From positions 1 through 64,000 of the forward strand of contig JAFZZK010000036.1 in the NCBI GenBank assembly GCA_017615795.1: a DNA stretch of 64,000 nucleotides, given 5' to 3'. The position numbers and the translations under genes were made by a program. Below, in pieces: positions 35,216-44,454 of the stretch. The notes under the pieces are model-generated. The model searched no databases, was not told the DNA's origin, and saw only the letters and a program-made list of their open reading frames with translations. The DNA comes from Bacteroidales bacterium (GTDB lineage Bacteria > Bacteroidota > Bacteroidia > Bacteroidales > WCHB1-69). The first letter of the stretch is position 1. The number at the start of each line of letters is the position of its first letter.

Positions 35216-36571
35216 ATGGAGAACATCGACAACAACCTCATCGTCGGACTCGACATCGGAACCACCAAAATAGCCACCGTCATCGGCTATCGTAATGAGA
35301 AAAGCGGAAAGATTTCCGTCATCGGACACGGCGTCGCAGCCTCTTCCGGCGTGGAATTTGGAGAAATCCAAAACATCAACCGCACCGTGGACGGCATCGT
35401 GCAATCCAAGTCCATCGCCGAGCAACATGCCAACATGCAGATTCAAGACGCCTATGTGGGCATCGCCGGCCATCACATCAAGACCAACCTCTACAAGCAT
35501 ATCATCTACCGTTACGGTAACAACGACATCCCCATTTCCGAGGAGGAGATCGACAATCTCAAGGCGGAGGTCTTCAAGGCAGCCGTGCCCCCTGGTGAAC
35601 AAATCGTCGATGTGATACCCCAACGCTATATCATCGATGACACCCGCGAGACCAACTCCCCCGCTGGCGAACTCGGCAACTCCATCATGGGTATCTACCA
35701 ACTTATCACCGGACGACAGAAGGAGGTGGACAAGATTCGCCTGTGCGGCAACAACTCCGGGACAAACTTCAAAGACATCGTCTTGGAGCCCATGGCCTCC
35801 GGTATCGCCTGCCTCAACGAAGACGAGAAGAAAAACGGCGTCGCACTGGTAGATATCGGCGGCGGCACCACCGACCTTATCATTTACATCGATGGCAGCC
35901 CCGTCTACACCAAGGTCATCGCCCTCGGCGGCAACGTCATCACCAGCGACATCGCGAAACTGTGCCAGATCTCTTTCGAGATGGCCGAACAAATCAAGAT
36001 CAAATACGGCACCTGCATCGTCAACAAGAGCAATGAGAACAACCTCATCACCATCCCTCGTCCCGAGCAAGAAGCCATACAGATCAGCGAGCCGTACCTC
36101 TCCAAGATCATCAATTGCCGCGTGCAAGAAGAGATTCTCAACACCATCAAGAAAGAAATTGAATACTCCGGTTACCAGAACAAGATTCTCAACATCGTGC
36201 TCACCGGCGGCGGCGCGAACCTGCGTCACATCAAAGAACTGAGCAAATTCGTGCTCCAAAAACCCACCCGCATCGGTTTCCCCGTCAACGGTTTTTCCGA
36301 AGACATCCCCTCCGAGCTCAAGCAACCCATGTATGCCACCGCTCTCGGACTTCTCAAATACGGCATCCAGGCTGAGGAGCACCTGCGTGTGAACACCGAT
36401 GAAGAGGAAAACACAACCTTAGAGGAGAGCAGAACCCGAACCCTGTTCGGTGGCAAAAAGAAAGAGAAGGACAACGGCCCCAAGAGACCCAAAGATCCAT
36501 CCGGCGGCGGATGGGGCTTTCTGGAAAAAGTTCATTCTTGGCTGACCAATGCCCTCGAAGACTTACACTAA
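35216..36571 (+). CDS. ftsA: Cell division protein FtsA
   Basis: 451 residues of the actin-like fold. Anchors FtsZ filaments to the membrane. Phosphate loops: LDIGTTKIATVIG (about 10-22) and VDIGGGTTDLIIYIDG. The adenosine-side loop is LTGGGANLRHIKEL. The C-terminal about 20 residues, after a Lys/Arg-rich linker, form an amphipathic helix (GFLEKVHSWLTNALEDL) fit for membrane targeting. It lies 9 bp after ftsQ and 64 bp before ftsZ. Confidence 0.96.
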   Translation: MENIDNNLIVGLDIGTTKIATVIGYRNEKSGKISVIGHGVAASSGVEFGEIQNINRTVDGIVQSKSIAEQHANMQIQDAYVGIAGHHIKTNLYKHIIYRYGNNDIPISEEEIDNLKAEVFKAAVPPGEQIVDVIPQRYIIDDTRETNSPAGELGNSIMGIYQLITGRQKEVDKIRLCGNNSGTNFKDIVLEPMASGIACLNEDEKKNGVALVDIGGGTTDLIIYIDGSPVYTKVIALGGNVITSDIAKLCQISFEMAEQIKIKYGTCIVNKSNENNLITIPRPEQEAIQISEPYLSKIINCRVQEEILNTIKKEIEYSGYQNKILNIVLTGGGANLRHIKELSKFVLQKPTRIGFPVNGFSEDIPSELKQPMYATALGLLKYGIQAEEHLRVNTDEEENTTLEESRTRTLFGGKKKEKDNGPKRPKDPSGGGWGFLEKVHSWLTNALEDLH

Positions 36572-36635
36572 TCGACAATAAAACCAAAACCTTAAGATAA
36601 CCAACCTATTGTTTTAGAATTTAAAAAATCAAAAT

Positions 36636-38099
36636 ATGACTGATAGAATGGATTTTACACCTGATTACGGCGCACGCGAAAACTCCTCCATCATCAAAGT
36701 GATCGGCGTCGGCGGCGGCGGCAGCAACGCCGTGAAACACATGTACAGCGAAGGTATCGTAGGCGTGGACTTCCTCGTCTGCAATACAGACCAAGGCCAT
36801 TTGAAGAACAACCCCGTGCCTGAGAAGCTCCTGCTGGGCAATGGCTTGGGTGCAGGCGCCAGACCCGAAATCGCCTGCCAATTGGCAACGGAAAGCAAAG
36901 ACAAGATCCGCGAATTTATCGGCGAGGAGACCAAGATGTTGTTCATCACCGCCGGCATGGGCAAAGGCACCGGCACCGGAGCCTCCCCTGTCATCGCCCA
37001 AGTGGCCCAGGAGATGGGCATCCTCACCATCGGCGTGGTCACCTATCCATTCCGTTTCGAGGCCAAAAACCGTCGCAAACTGGCCGACAAGGGCATCGAA
37101 GAGCTCGCCAAGCATGTCGACTCCCTCATTGTCGTCAAAAACCAGAACATCCTTACTTACTACAAGGATCAAAACATGCTCAAGGCTTATAGCTATGCCG
37201 ACGATGTCCTCAAGAATGCCGTCAAGTGCATTGCCGAACTCATCACCGTCGACTATAGCCAAAACGTGGACTTCAACGACGTGCAAACGGTCATGAAGGA
37301 CAGCGGCAAAGCCATGCTCGGCTTGGCCGTCGCCAGCGGTGAGGATCGCGTGGAACAGGTGGTCAAGGACGCTCTCAACTGCCCGCTCCTCGACACCACC
37401 AACATCACGGGCGCACAGAATTTCCTCTTTTTCATAAGCTACGGCCCGGACGCCAACTTCACGGCATCCGAACTGGAACAACTCACCGACCATTTCTACG
37501 AATTGGAAAGCGACGACGCGCACGTCATCTGGGGCCAAGGCGTAGACGAGAGCCTCGGCGACGCCATCAAGCTCTCCATCATCATCACCAACTTCAACGA
37601 CCAAGAAGAGAGCCAGACTCACAGCCTTATTGTCGACGACAAACTTTCCAACAAAGACACCATCTTCAACACGGGTCTCACCAGCTCAAACAACGTCCTC
37701 AAAGACGACCCTGTAACCATTCCTTCATCCGAACCCGTGGATACTTTCAAGAATGGCTCCAACGACCTCAACAGCCTTGTCAGCACCCCCGAATCTGTAC
37801 AGAAAGTTGAGCAGAATATCTTCACATTTGACACCGCTCCTGCCATACAATCCCAACCCGTTCAACCATTTCCCGACGGCCAGTTGGAACCCCAAAAAGA
37901 TTTCCTCTTCTCCAGTGAGGAAGATTTCCAGAGAATAGTGAGCGAACCTGCTGTCCTCCGGATGAAGACGATGTCCACCTCGGCATCCGACATGTCCAGA
38001 AACGAAATGGCCCCGCACGCGACGGCCACCATGGACTATCGTTCCTCCTACGAAGTGAGCAATGACATGAGCGAGTTCTTCACCGACCTTGCAGACTAA
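36636..38099 (+). CDS. ftsZ: Cell division protein FtsZ (divergent tubulin signature)
   Basis: 487 residues. Tubulin-like GTPase that builds the division ring. Present are VIGVGGGGSNAV (21-33), NTDQGHLKNN, and the T7 synergy loop NVDFNDVQTVM. The glycine box, canonically GGGTGTG, reads G-K-G-T-G-T-G with K110 (codon AAA at 36963-36965). The core ends near residue 325 and a long linker of about 150 residues follows. The C-terminal end (NDMSEFFTDLAD) does not show a clear IPxFLR-type FtsA-binding peptide. mlaE starts 30 bp downstream. Confidence 0.95.
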   Translation: MTDRMDFTPDYGARENSSIIKVIGVGGGGSNAVKHMYSEGIVGVDFLVCNTDQGHLKNNPVPEKLLLGNGLGAGARPEIACQLATESKDKIREFIGEETKMLFITAGMGKGTGTGASPVIAQVAQEMGILTIGVVTYPFRFEAKNRRKLADKGIEELAKHVDSLIVVKNQNILTYYKDQNMLKAYSYADDVLKNAVKCIAELITVDYSQNVDFNDVQTVMKDSGKAMLGLAVASGEDRVEQVVKDALNCPLLDTTNITGAQNFLFFISYGPDANFTASELEQLTDHFYELESDDAHVIWGQGVDESLGDAIKLSIIITNFNDQEESQTHSLIVDDKLSNKDTIFNTGLTSSNNVLKDDPVTIPSSEPVDTFKNGSNDLNSLVSTPESVQKVEQNIFTFDTAPAIQSQPVQPFPDGQLEPQKDFLFSSEEDFQRIVSEPAVLRMKTMSTSASDMSRNEMAPHATATMDYRSSYEVSNDMSEFFTDLAD

Positions 38100-38129
38100 G
38101 CCCGCATCGCCACCGAAAATGTCGCAGCC

Positions 38130-38873
38130 ATGATTCACCGCCTGCTGACCATAATCGGCGATTATTTCCTGTTTCTTCGCCAAGTGTTCTCCAAACCGGA
38201 GAAATGGCATATTTTCTTCAAAAAACTCGTGGCGGAAATGAACGACATGGGCATCGGGTCGTTGCTCATCGTGGCCATCGTCTCCATCTCCATGGGCAGC
38301 GTCATCACCATCCAGACCGCCATGCAAATCGAGAGCAGCTGGATTCCCACATGGACTGTGGGCTTCGTGTCCCGAACCTCCATTGTCATGGAACTGTGCC
38401 CCACCATTATCAGCCTGCTGTTGGTGGGCAACCTCGGATCCCGTATCACGGCGGAAATCGGCAGCATGCGCGTGACCGAGCAAATCGACGCCCTCGAAGT
38501 GATGGGCATCAACCCCGCTTCGCATCTTGTCCTGCCCAAAGTCATCGCCTCGCTCATCGTCAATCCCGTACTTATAATCTACAGCATCTGTTTCGCGCTG
38601 CTGGGCGGCTATATCACTGTCATCCTCTCCGAGAGCGTCTCTCCATACGATTTCATGGACGGCCTTACCTATTGTTTCCGTGTGTACGACATCATCTATG
38701 CTGTCACCAAGACTTTCGTATTCGCTTTCATCATGTCCACCATCTCTTCTTTTTACGGATATCGCATCGAAGGCGGCGCACTTGAACTGGGTAAGGCCAG
38801 CACCCAGGGCATCGTGGTCTCCTGCTTTCTCATTCTCGTCATCAACGTGCTCATCACCCAAATCATGTTGTAG
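38130..38873 (+). CDS. mlaE: MlaE-type ABC transporter permease
   Basis: 247 residues with about five membrane helices. MlaE/TTG2 family features are the region after GSVITIQTAMQIE, then VMELCPTIISLLLVGNLGSRITAEIGSM, and EQIDALEVMGINP. It is the permease of the Mla phospholipid transport system that keeps outer-membrane lipid asymmetry. The MCE-domain gene mlaD is not adjacent. mlaF follows 2 bp later. It probably continues the ftsZ transcript (30-bp gap). Confidence 0.9.
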   Translation: MIHRLLTIIGDYFLFLRQVFSKPEKWHIFFKKLVAEMNDMGIGSLLIVAIVSISMGSVITIQTAMQIESSWIPTWTVGFVSRTSIVMELCPTIISLLLVGNLGSRITAEIGSMRVTEQIDALEVMGINPASHLVLPKVIASLIVNPVLIIYSICFALLGGYITVILSESVSPYDFMDGLTYCFRVYDIIYAVTKTFVFAFIMSTISSFYGYRIEGGALELGKASTQGIVVSCFLILVINVLITQIML

Positions 38874-38875
38874 CC

Positions 38876-39628
38876 ATGATAGAACTCAAGAACGTTTCCA
38901 AGTATTTCGGGCAGAAGCAGGTGCTTTTCGACATCAACACCCAATTTGAGGAGGGCAAGGTGAACCTCATCATTGGACGTTCCGGGTCGGGCAAAACCGT
39001 GATGATGAAATGCCTTGTGGGGCTTTTTGCCCCCGAAGAGGGAGAAGTGCTCTACAACGGGCGCGATTTCCACCATCTGTCGGGTACAGACCAGCGCAAG
39101 TTGCGCGCCGAGATGGGCATGGTTTTCCAAGGCTCCGCACTTTTCGACTCCATGACCATCGAGGAAAACGTGATGTTCCCCCTCGACATGCTCACCGAAA
39201 TGAGCGACAAGGAAAAAATCGAGCGCGTGAACTTTTGCCTGAATCGTGTGGAGTTGCCCAATGTAAACAAACTTTATCCCAGTGAGTTGAGCGGTGGCAT
39301 GAAGAAACGCGCCGCCATAGCCCGCGCCATAGCCTGCAACCCTCGCTATCTTTTCTGCGACGAGCCTAACTCGGGCCTCGACCCCAAGACCTCGCTCACC
39401 ATCGACGAACTGCTCACCGACATCACGCACGAATTCGGAATCACCACCATCATCAACACCCACGACCTTAACTCCGTCATTGTCATCGGAGAGACCATCT
39501 CGTTTGTTTACGAGGGTCGCCTCGCCTGGCGCGGCAGCAGTCAAAACGTGCTCACCTCCGATAACCAGCCGCTCAACGACTTCATTTTCGCCCAACCCCT
39601 CACCCAACGCATCCGCCAAAATTTATGA
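38876..39628 (+). CDS. mlaF: MlaF-type ABC transporter ATPase
   Basis: 250 residues. ABC ATPase with Walker A GRSGSGKTV, Q-loop GMVFQGSALF, signature LSGGMKKRAAIARAIA, Walker B YLFCDEPNSGLDP and switch His in NTHDLNS. The MKKR after the signature and the SGLDP are typical for MlaF. Works with the preceding MlaE. Overlaps cvpA by 4 bp. Confidence 0.92.
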   Translation: MIELKNVSKYFGQKQVLFDINTQFEEGKVNLIIGRSGSGKTVMMKCLVGLFAPEEGEVLYNGRDFHHLSGTDQRKLRAEMGMVFQGSALFDSMTIEENVMFPLDMLTEMSDKEKIERVNFCLNRVELPNVNKLYPSELSGGMKKRAAIARAIACNPRYLFCDEPNSGLDPKTSLTIDELLTDITHEFGITTIINTHDLNSVIVIGETISFVYEGRLAWRGSSQNVLTSDNQPLNDFIFAQPLTQRIRQNL

Positions 39629-40137
39629 ACATCTGTTTTATCGACATCATAGTATTTGTGTTCTTGTGCTGGTTCGGGTATCGAGGGTTCAAAAACGGGC
39701 TTATCTTTGAACTTGCCTCCATTGCCGCGCTTGTCTTAGGCTGCTGGGTGGCCCAAAATTTTTCCGAAAGCGTGTCCCTTTGGATTACAGGAACCCGCTT
39801 GGCCAAACCCATCGCTTTCGTTTTCATCTTCACCATTGTCCTCATCCTTACGCGCCTGGCCGGGAGAGTAGGTGCGCACCTTGTTAAATTAGTCATCCCC
39901 GGCTGGATCGACCATTTCTTCGGATTGCTGTTCGGCGTGCTCAAGGTGGTGACTGTAGCCAGCGTTATCCTATATACGATACAAAACATTGACACACACG
40001 AAATAATTCTCAAAAAGGAAATCAAAGACAATTCTTTATCTTTCCGTTATATTGAACCCATCGTGCCGGGTGCGATGAAATGGCATGAGGATCAAGCCAT
40101 GGAATCCCCGACCCCCGAAACTAATTTACCACAATGA
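39625..40137 (+). CDS. CvpA family membrane protein
   Basis: 170 residues with four hydrophobic segments. The opening MNICFIDIIVFVFLCWFGYR and the FKNGLIFELASIAALVLGCW pattern fit the CvpA/colicin V production family. The function is unknown; homologues are linked to envelope stress and purine-gene operons. The start overlaps mlaF by 4 bp, and the stop overlaps the M6 protease start by 4 bp. Confidence 0.85.
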   Translation: MNICFIDIIVFVFLCWFGYRGFKNGLIFELASIAALVLGCWVAQNFSESVSLWITGTRLAKPIAFVFIFTIVLILTRLAGRVGAHLVKLVIPGWIDHFFGLLFGVLKVVTVASVILYTIQNIDTHEIILKKEIKDNSLSFRYIEPIVPGAMKWHEDQAMESPTPETNLPQ

Positions 40138-41951
40138 AAAAAATTACACTGCTTCTTCTTTGCTTTGTAGCCTGTCTTCAACTTCAGGCCGCCTATCTTG
40201 CCAACATACCGCGCACATTGGTGCAGCCCAACGGCGACACATTGCACTGCTTTGCCACTGGCGATGAATTCTATGTGCGCCTGCACGACGCCAATGGCTA
40301 TACCATTGTCCAAAACCCGCAAACCGGCTATTTCGTCTATGCCGTCAAAGAGAACGGCAAGATCAAGCCCTCGGCATGGGTCGCCGGCCAATGCAACCCC
40401 GCCACCAAAGGGTTGGTTCCCAACTTGCGCATCTCCCGTGAGGAATACCTCAAGCTGCGCCGTCAGATGATAATGCCCGCCAAACGTGACATTGTCCGTG
40501 ACGAGAACACCAATCACGGCCACTTAAACAACCTCGCCGTCTTCATCCGCTTCTCCGACGACACCGACTTCGTCAACTCCTTCAACGATGTCGACATGAT
40601 GTTCAACGACACCTCCAACAACTATCAGGCCAGCTCGATGTACAACTACTTCAAGCGTGCCTCCTACGACCAACTTTTCATCCATACCACCTTCTATCCC
40701 GCACCCCAGGGGAATCAAATTCTCTCCTATCAGGACACCTTCCCCCGCGGTTATTTTATGCCTTGGTCAGAAACAAATCCCATCGGCTATATCGACACCC
40801 TGGATGGTGACAATCGCACGACGCGCGAACACCAGCTTCTGACACGCGCCAGCGAGTATGTGGCCAACATGATTCCCGTCGACCTTGACATCGATTATGA
40901 CAACGACGGGCGCGTCGACAACATTTGCTTCATTGTAAAGGGCAATGTGGGCGACTGGAACGTGCTGTTATGGCCCCACCGCTGGTCACTTTACACCACA
41001 GAGACCTACATCCACGGGAAACGCGTCTATGACTTCAACTTCCAACTCGCAGATGCCGGCGGATATTTCAACACCTCCGTCATGTGCCACGAGATGTTCC
41101 ATACCCTCGGTGCCCCCGATCTCTATCATTACCACGACAGCACCGATATGACGCCCGTAGGTTCGTGGGATCTCATGGCTGGAAACAGCACACCACCCCA
41201 ACAGACCTGTGCCTATATGAAGTATAAATACGGCAACTGGCTCACCGACGAGCAAATCATACAGCTCGAACAATACGGAACCTACACCATTCTCCCTCTT
41301 AATGGAGAAACCGGGGACCGCGTGTGCTACCACGTCAAGACCCAAAGCCCGTTTGAGCATATTCTACTCGACTTCAGAAACAAACGCGATCCTTTCGACA
41401 CTGGTGTACCCGGCTATGGCATCGTCTTCTACCGCATCAACTCCCTATTCCACGGCAACTCCAACTATAACGGTGACGACAATCTCGACGAAATCTATGT
41501 GTTCCGACGCGATGGTTCCCCGACAGAAGACGGACAAATCGGTCAAGCCAACTTCCGTGGCAACATTGCCCGCAACAAATTTTCACCTCTGACCAACCCG
41601 TATCCTTTTATCGCTAATGGTGAATTTGTGCCTGTTTTCTTCAACAATTTCACTTCTGGCCGCGACAGTATGCGGTTCGATTTCGCCCAATGGGTCTCCG
41701 TGGCTGAGTATGAGACTGGCCAAATAACCGCCTATCCCAATCCCGCCAACAACCATGTCACTGTGACCGCCACCACTGATGGCGAAATCACCTGCCAACT
41801 GCTCAACTTACAAGGGCAACTCCTTCAAACCCGCAACAGCGAAGATGCCAAGTGTGTGATGAATCTCGACAACATCCCTGCCGGGTGCTACCTCATCAAA
41901 GTCCTTCGCGATGGCAAACATCTGCAAACCCTCAAAATAATAAAACAATAA
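40134..41951 (+). CDS. Secreted M6-family metalloprotease with T9SS sorting domain
   Basis: 605 residues. Signal peptide MKKITLLLLCFVACLQLQA. A prodomain-like segment (about 20-130) precedes the catalytic domain with the zinc motif CHEMFHTLGAPDLY (HExxHxxGxxD). The C-terminal about 75 residues form a type A T9SS sorting domain (TAYPNPANNHVTVT ... IPAGCYLIKVL), so the protein should be exported and attached to the cell surface or released. Function: probable protease of extracellular proteins. It is translationally coupled to cvpA (4-bp overlap) and to sufE (1-bp overlap), which is an odd mix. Confidence 0.92.
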   Translation: MKKITLLLLCFVACLQLQAAYLANIPRTLVQPNGDTLHCFATGDEFYVRLHDANGYTIVQNPQTGYFVYAVKENGKIKPSAWVAGQCNPATKGLVPNLRISREEYLKLRRQMIMPAKRDIVRDENTNHGHLNNLAVFIRFSDDTDFVNSFNDVDMMFNDTSNNYQASSMYNYFKRASYDQLFIHTTFYPAPQGNQILSYQDTFPRGYFMPWSETNPIGYIDTLDGDNRTTREHQLLTRASEYVANMIPVDLDIDYDNDGRVDNICFIVKGNVGDWNVLLWPHRWSLYTTETYIHGKRVYDFNFQLADAGGYFNTSVMCHEMFHTLGAPDLYHYHDSTDMTPVGSWDLMAGNSTPPQQTCAYMKYKYGNWLTDEQIIQLEQYGTYTILPLNGETGDRVCYHVKTQSPFEHILLDFRNKRDPFDTGVPGYGIVFYRINSLFHGNSNYNGDDNLDEIYVFRRDGSPTEDGQIGQANFRGNIARNKFSPLTNPYPFIANGEFVPVFFNNFTSGRDSMRFDFAQWVSVAEYETGQITAYPNPANNHVTVTATTDGEITCQLLNLQGQLLQTRNSEDAKCVMNLDNIPAGCYLIKVLRDGKHLQTLKIIKQ

Positions 41952-42379
41952 TGCAAACAATACAGGAAATAGAGCAAGAACTCATCGATGAGTTCGCCAT
42001 GTTCGACGATTGGATGGACAAATATAACTACATCATCGAATTAGGAAAAGAGCTGCCTCTTATTGACCCGCAATATAAGACAACGGACTTCCGCATCGAA
42101 GGATGCCAGTCGCAAGTGTGGCTGCATCCTGAATTCCGCGACGGAAAGATTTTCTTCACCGCCGACAGCGATGCCATCATCACCAAAGGCATCGTAAACC
42201 TGTTGGTGCGCGTCTTCTCCGGCCGCACGCCCCAGGAAATTCTCGACGACGACCTCTCCTATCTCGATGCTATCGGACTCAAGGAACACCTCTCCCCCAC
42301 CCGCTCCAACGGACTTGCTTCCATGATCAAACAACTCAAATTATATGCCATGGCTTTTCAAAAAATAGCCGAAGCGTAA
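41951..42379 (+). CDS. sufE: SufE family sulfur acceptor protein
   Basis: 142 residues from the ATG at 41951, in the TAATG junction with the protease gene. An open frame 33 codons further upstream lies inside the protease gene. The key Cys is in RIEGCQSQVWL, and GIVNLLVRVFSGRTP and LSPTRSNGLASMI are typical. It stimulates a SufS-type cysteine desulfurase during Fe-S assembly; neither sufS nor sufBCD is in the window. Confidence 0.92.
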   Translation: MQTIQEIEQELIDEFAMFDDWMDKYNYIIELGKELPLIDPQYKTTDFRIEGCQSQVWLHPEFRDGKIFFTADSDAIITKGIVNLLVRVFSGRTPQEILDDDLSYLDAIGLKEHLSPTRSNGLASMIKQLKLYAMAFQKIAEA

Positions 42380-42397
42380 AAGCAGACGGATTTTAAG

Positions 42398-42405
42398 TAT
42401 ATTTG
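42398..42405 (+). promoter_or_regulatory. Promoter -7 box of the MORN-repeat protein gene
   Basis: TATATTTG matches TAnnTTTG, 18 bp before the ATG at 42424. Confidence 0.6.
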
Positions 42406-42423
42406 CAGCCTAATTCCGAAACT

Positions 42424-43743
42424 ATGAAAAAATTGTCATTACTGCTCTGCGGCCTTCTGTTTCTGTCAAGCATATCCGCGCAGGACACCGTCAAGACCTA
42501 CTGGAAAAACAACAAACTCATGTCCATCGGCGTGGAAAAAGCCGGCGTGGAGGAGGGCCATTGGGTGTTTTACCACATCAACGGCGCCAAATGGACGGAA
42601 GGCGACTATCGTGATGGACGGAAAGTCGGCGTCTGGAAAACCTGGTATGACGATGGCTCGCTGAACCAGGAGTATAACGCTGAAAACGGTCCTTTCAAGA
42701 GTTGGTACCGTTCTGGAAAAGTGGAAATGGAGGGCAATTTCAAGGATGGCATGCGCGACGGCAAGTGGACCTTCCTGCACCCCAACGGAAAACTATACAA
42801 AGAGGTCTCCTACGTGCAGGACAGCGCACACGGGCCCGTTGTGGAATACTACGACAATGGCGCCAAGTATTTCGAAGGCACTTACAACATGGGCGAACTC
42901 AACGGCTATGCCTGTTGGTGGCAGTCCAATGGCAAGAAAGACATGGAAGGCAACACCGCCAACGGCCTGCAGCACGGTGTATGGAGCTATTACAACGAAG
43001 AGGGTGAAGTGAGCAGCTCCGGCAACTTCGAGATGGGCCTTCAAGACGGCGAGTGGGTTTACTTTTACGACAACGGGGCCGTATGGCGCAAAGGTTCCTA
43101 CAAAAGTGGCAAACGCGAAGGCAAATGGCAGGCGTTTTATGAGAACGGCAAACTCCAACGCGAAGGCACGTTTTCCAACGACATGGAGAATGGTCTCTGG
43201 ACCTCCTATTACCCCAACGGGAAAGTGCAAGACCAAGGCACATTCAAGGACGCACGCATGAATGGATCATGGAACGGATGGTACGAGAACGGCTGGAAAA
43301 AATACGAGATGACCTACAAAAACGACGAACTCAACGGACCTTACTGTTATTATTGGGAAGAAACCGGCAAGATGTCGCGTAAGGGAACCTACAAGGCCAA
43401 TCTCAAGAATGGGAAATGGAACGAATACGCCCAAAACGGGAAAATCCTCAACAGCGGAACTTACGCAAACGACAAAAAAGAGGGAAAATGGGTCTTCTAC
43501 AATGTCCACGAGAAGAAAATCCGCGAACAAAACTTCGTCAACGACGTGCCCGAGGGCAAATTCATCGAATACTACGACAACGGAGCCAAGCATTTCGAAG
43601 GCAACTTCAAGGACCGCAAGCGCGACGGCAAATGGTCGTGCTGGAAAGCCGACGGCAAACTTGCCTACAGCGTGATTTTCAGCAACGGTCGCAAAGTCAA
43701 AGAACTCTACATTTCCGATCCTTCACACGGGGCTCCTTTTTAA
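42424..43743 (+). CDS. Exported YwqK/MORN-repeat protein
   Basis: 439 residues. Signal peptide MKKLSLLLCGLLFLSSISA. The rest is nearly all MORN-like repeats of about 23 residues (NG-x-EG-x-Y-x-x-GK-x-GxWxxY), about 17 in number, each with a GKW/GVW tryptophan and a YxNG turn. Such proteins (COG2849, YwqK family) are sometimes annotated as antitoxins. There is no toxin gene next to it here. The start at 42424 is chosen because an earlier in-frame TTG (42403) lies in the -7 box. The MBL hydrolase gene follows. Confidence 0.85.
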   Translation: MKKLSLLLCGLLFLSSISAQDTVKTYWKNNKLMSIGVEKAGVEEGHWVFYHINGAKWTEGDYRDGRKVGVWKTWYDDGSLNQEYNAENGPFKSWYRSGKVEMEGNFKDGMRDGKWTFLHPNGKLYKEVSYVQDSAHGPVVEYYDNGAKYFEGTYNMGELNGYACWWQSNGKKDMEGNTANGLQHGVWSYYNEEGEVSSSGNFEMGLQDGEWVYFYDNGAVWRKGSYKSGKREGKWQAFYENGKLQREGTFSNDMENGLWTSYYPNGKVQDQGTFKDARMNGSWNGWYENGWKKYEMTYKNDELNGPYCYYWEETGKMSRKGTYKANLKNGKWNEYAQNGKILNSGTYANDKKEGKWVFYNVHEKKIREQNFVNDVPEGKFIEYYDNGAKHFEGNFKDRKRDGKWSCWKADGKLAYSVIFSNGRKVKELYISDPSHGAPF

Positions 43744-43813
43744 AATGAAAATTAACAAGAAACGCAGGAGTTTAAAGGAGTACTTGGATCAAAACAGAAG
43801 CCTTTTGGACAAG

Positions 43814-44449
43814 ATGACCATACAAATATTTCATTTCAACCCCATCATGGTCAACACGCTGGTGTTACATGACGAGAATGGTGAGGCCATTATCGTCGAC
43901 CCGGGAAATTGCGCCACATACGAGGACGAGCGACTTGACGAGTACATTCGCACCCATAGCCTCACGGTGAAAGCCATCATCAACACGCACCCGCACATCG
44001 ACCATATTGCGGGCAATGCCTATTGTGTGGAACGCTACAATGCTCCGCTTCTTTTCCACGAAGCCTCCATGCCCATTTACCACAAGGCGCGTGCATACGC
44101 CGCCGCCTTCGGCATTCCCGCAGACAACATGCCGGAACCCACACGCTTCCTCAACGAGGGCGACACCGTCAACTTCGGAAGCCAAAGCCTCACCGTCCTC
44201 TATACCCCAGGACATTGTGACGGCAGCATCACCCTCCACGACGCCAGCAACAAACTCCTCATCTGTGGCGACCTCCTCTTCGAGGGCAGCGTTGGACGCG
44301 CCGACCTCCCCACGGGCGACATGTCGCTCCTGCTCGAAATGGTGCGCACCAAAATCCTGACCCTCGATGACGACACGGTCATCTACCCCGGCCACGGCGA
44401 CAACACCACCGTTGGCAACGAAAAAATGTATAATCCCTTCTTACAATAA
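43814..44449 (+). CDS. MBL-fold metallohydrolase (glyoxalase II-like)
   Basis: 211 residues from the ATG at 43814 ([18 protein letters not shown]), the usual family start. A frame reaching back 23 more codons to 43745 is open and is only 1 bp after the previous gene, so the start could be there. The metal site [10 protein letters not shown] (HxHxDH), GHCDGS and [19 protein letters not shown] match a beta-lactamase-fold hydrolase related to hydroxyacylglutathione hydrolase. The substrate is unknown. folE starts 5 bp after the stop. Confidence 0.88.
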   Translation: MTIQIFHFNPIMVNTLVLHDENGEAIIVDPGNCATYEDERLDEYIRTHSLTVKAIINTHPHIDHIAGNAYCVERYNAPLLFHEASMPIYHKARAYAAAFGIPADNMPEPTRFLNEGDTVNFGSQSLTVLYTPGHCDGSITLHDASNKLLICGDLLFEGSVGRADLPTGDMSLLLEMVRTKILTLDDDTVIYPGHGDNTTVGNEKMYNPFLQ

Positions 44450-44454
44450 CATAT

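Noticed and set aside
33944..36382. Open minus-strand frame of about 800 codons opposite ftsQ and ftsA
   Set aside because: It mirrors the codons of the plus-strand ftsQ/ftsA genes, has no family motif, and the plus strand has full-length conserved proteins.
42424..43743. Antitoxin of a toxin-antitoxin system
   Set aside because: The family is sometimes labelled that way, but the protein has a signal peptide and no toxin neighbour.
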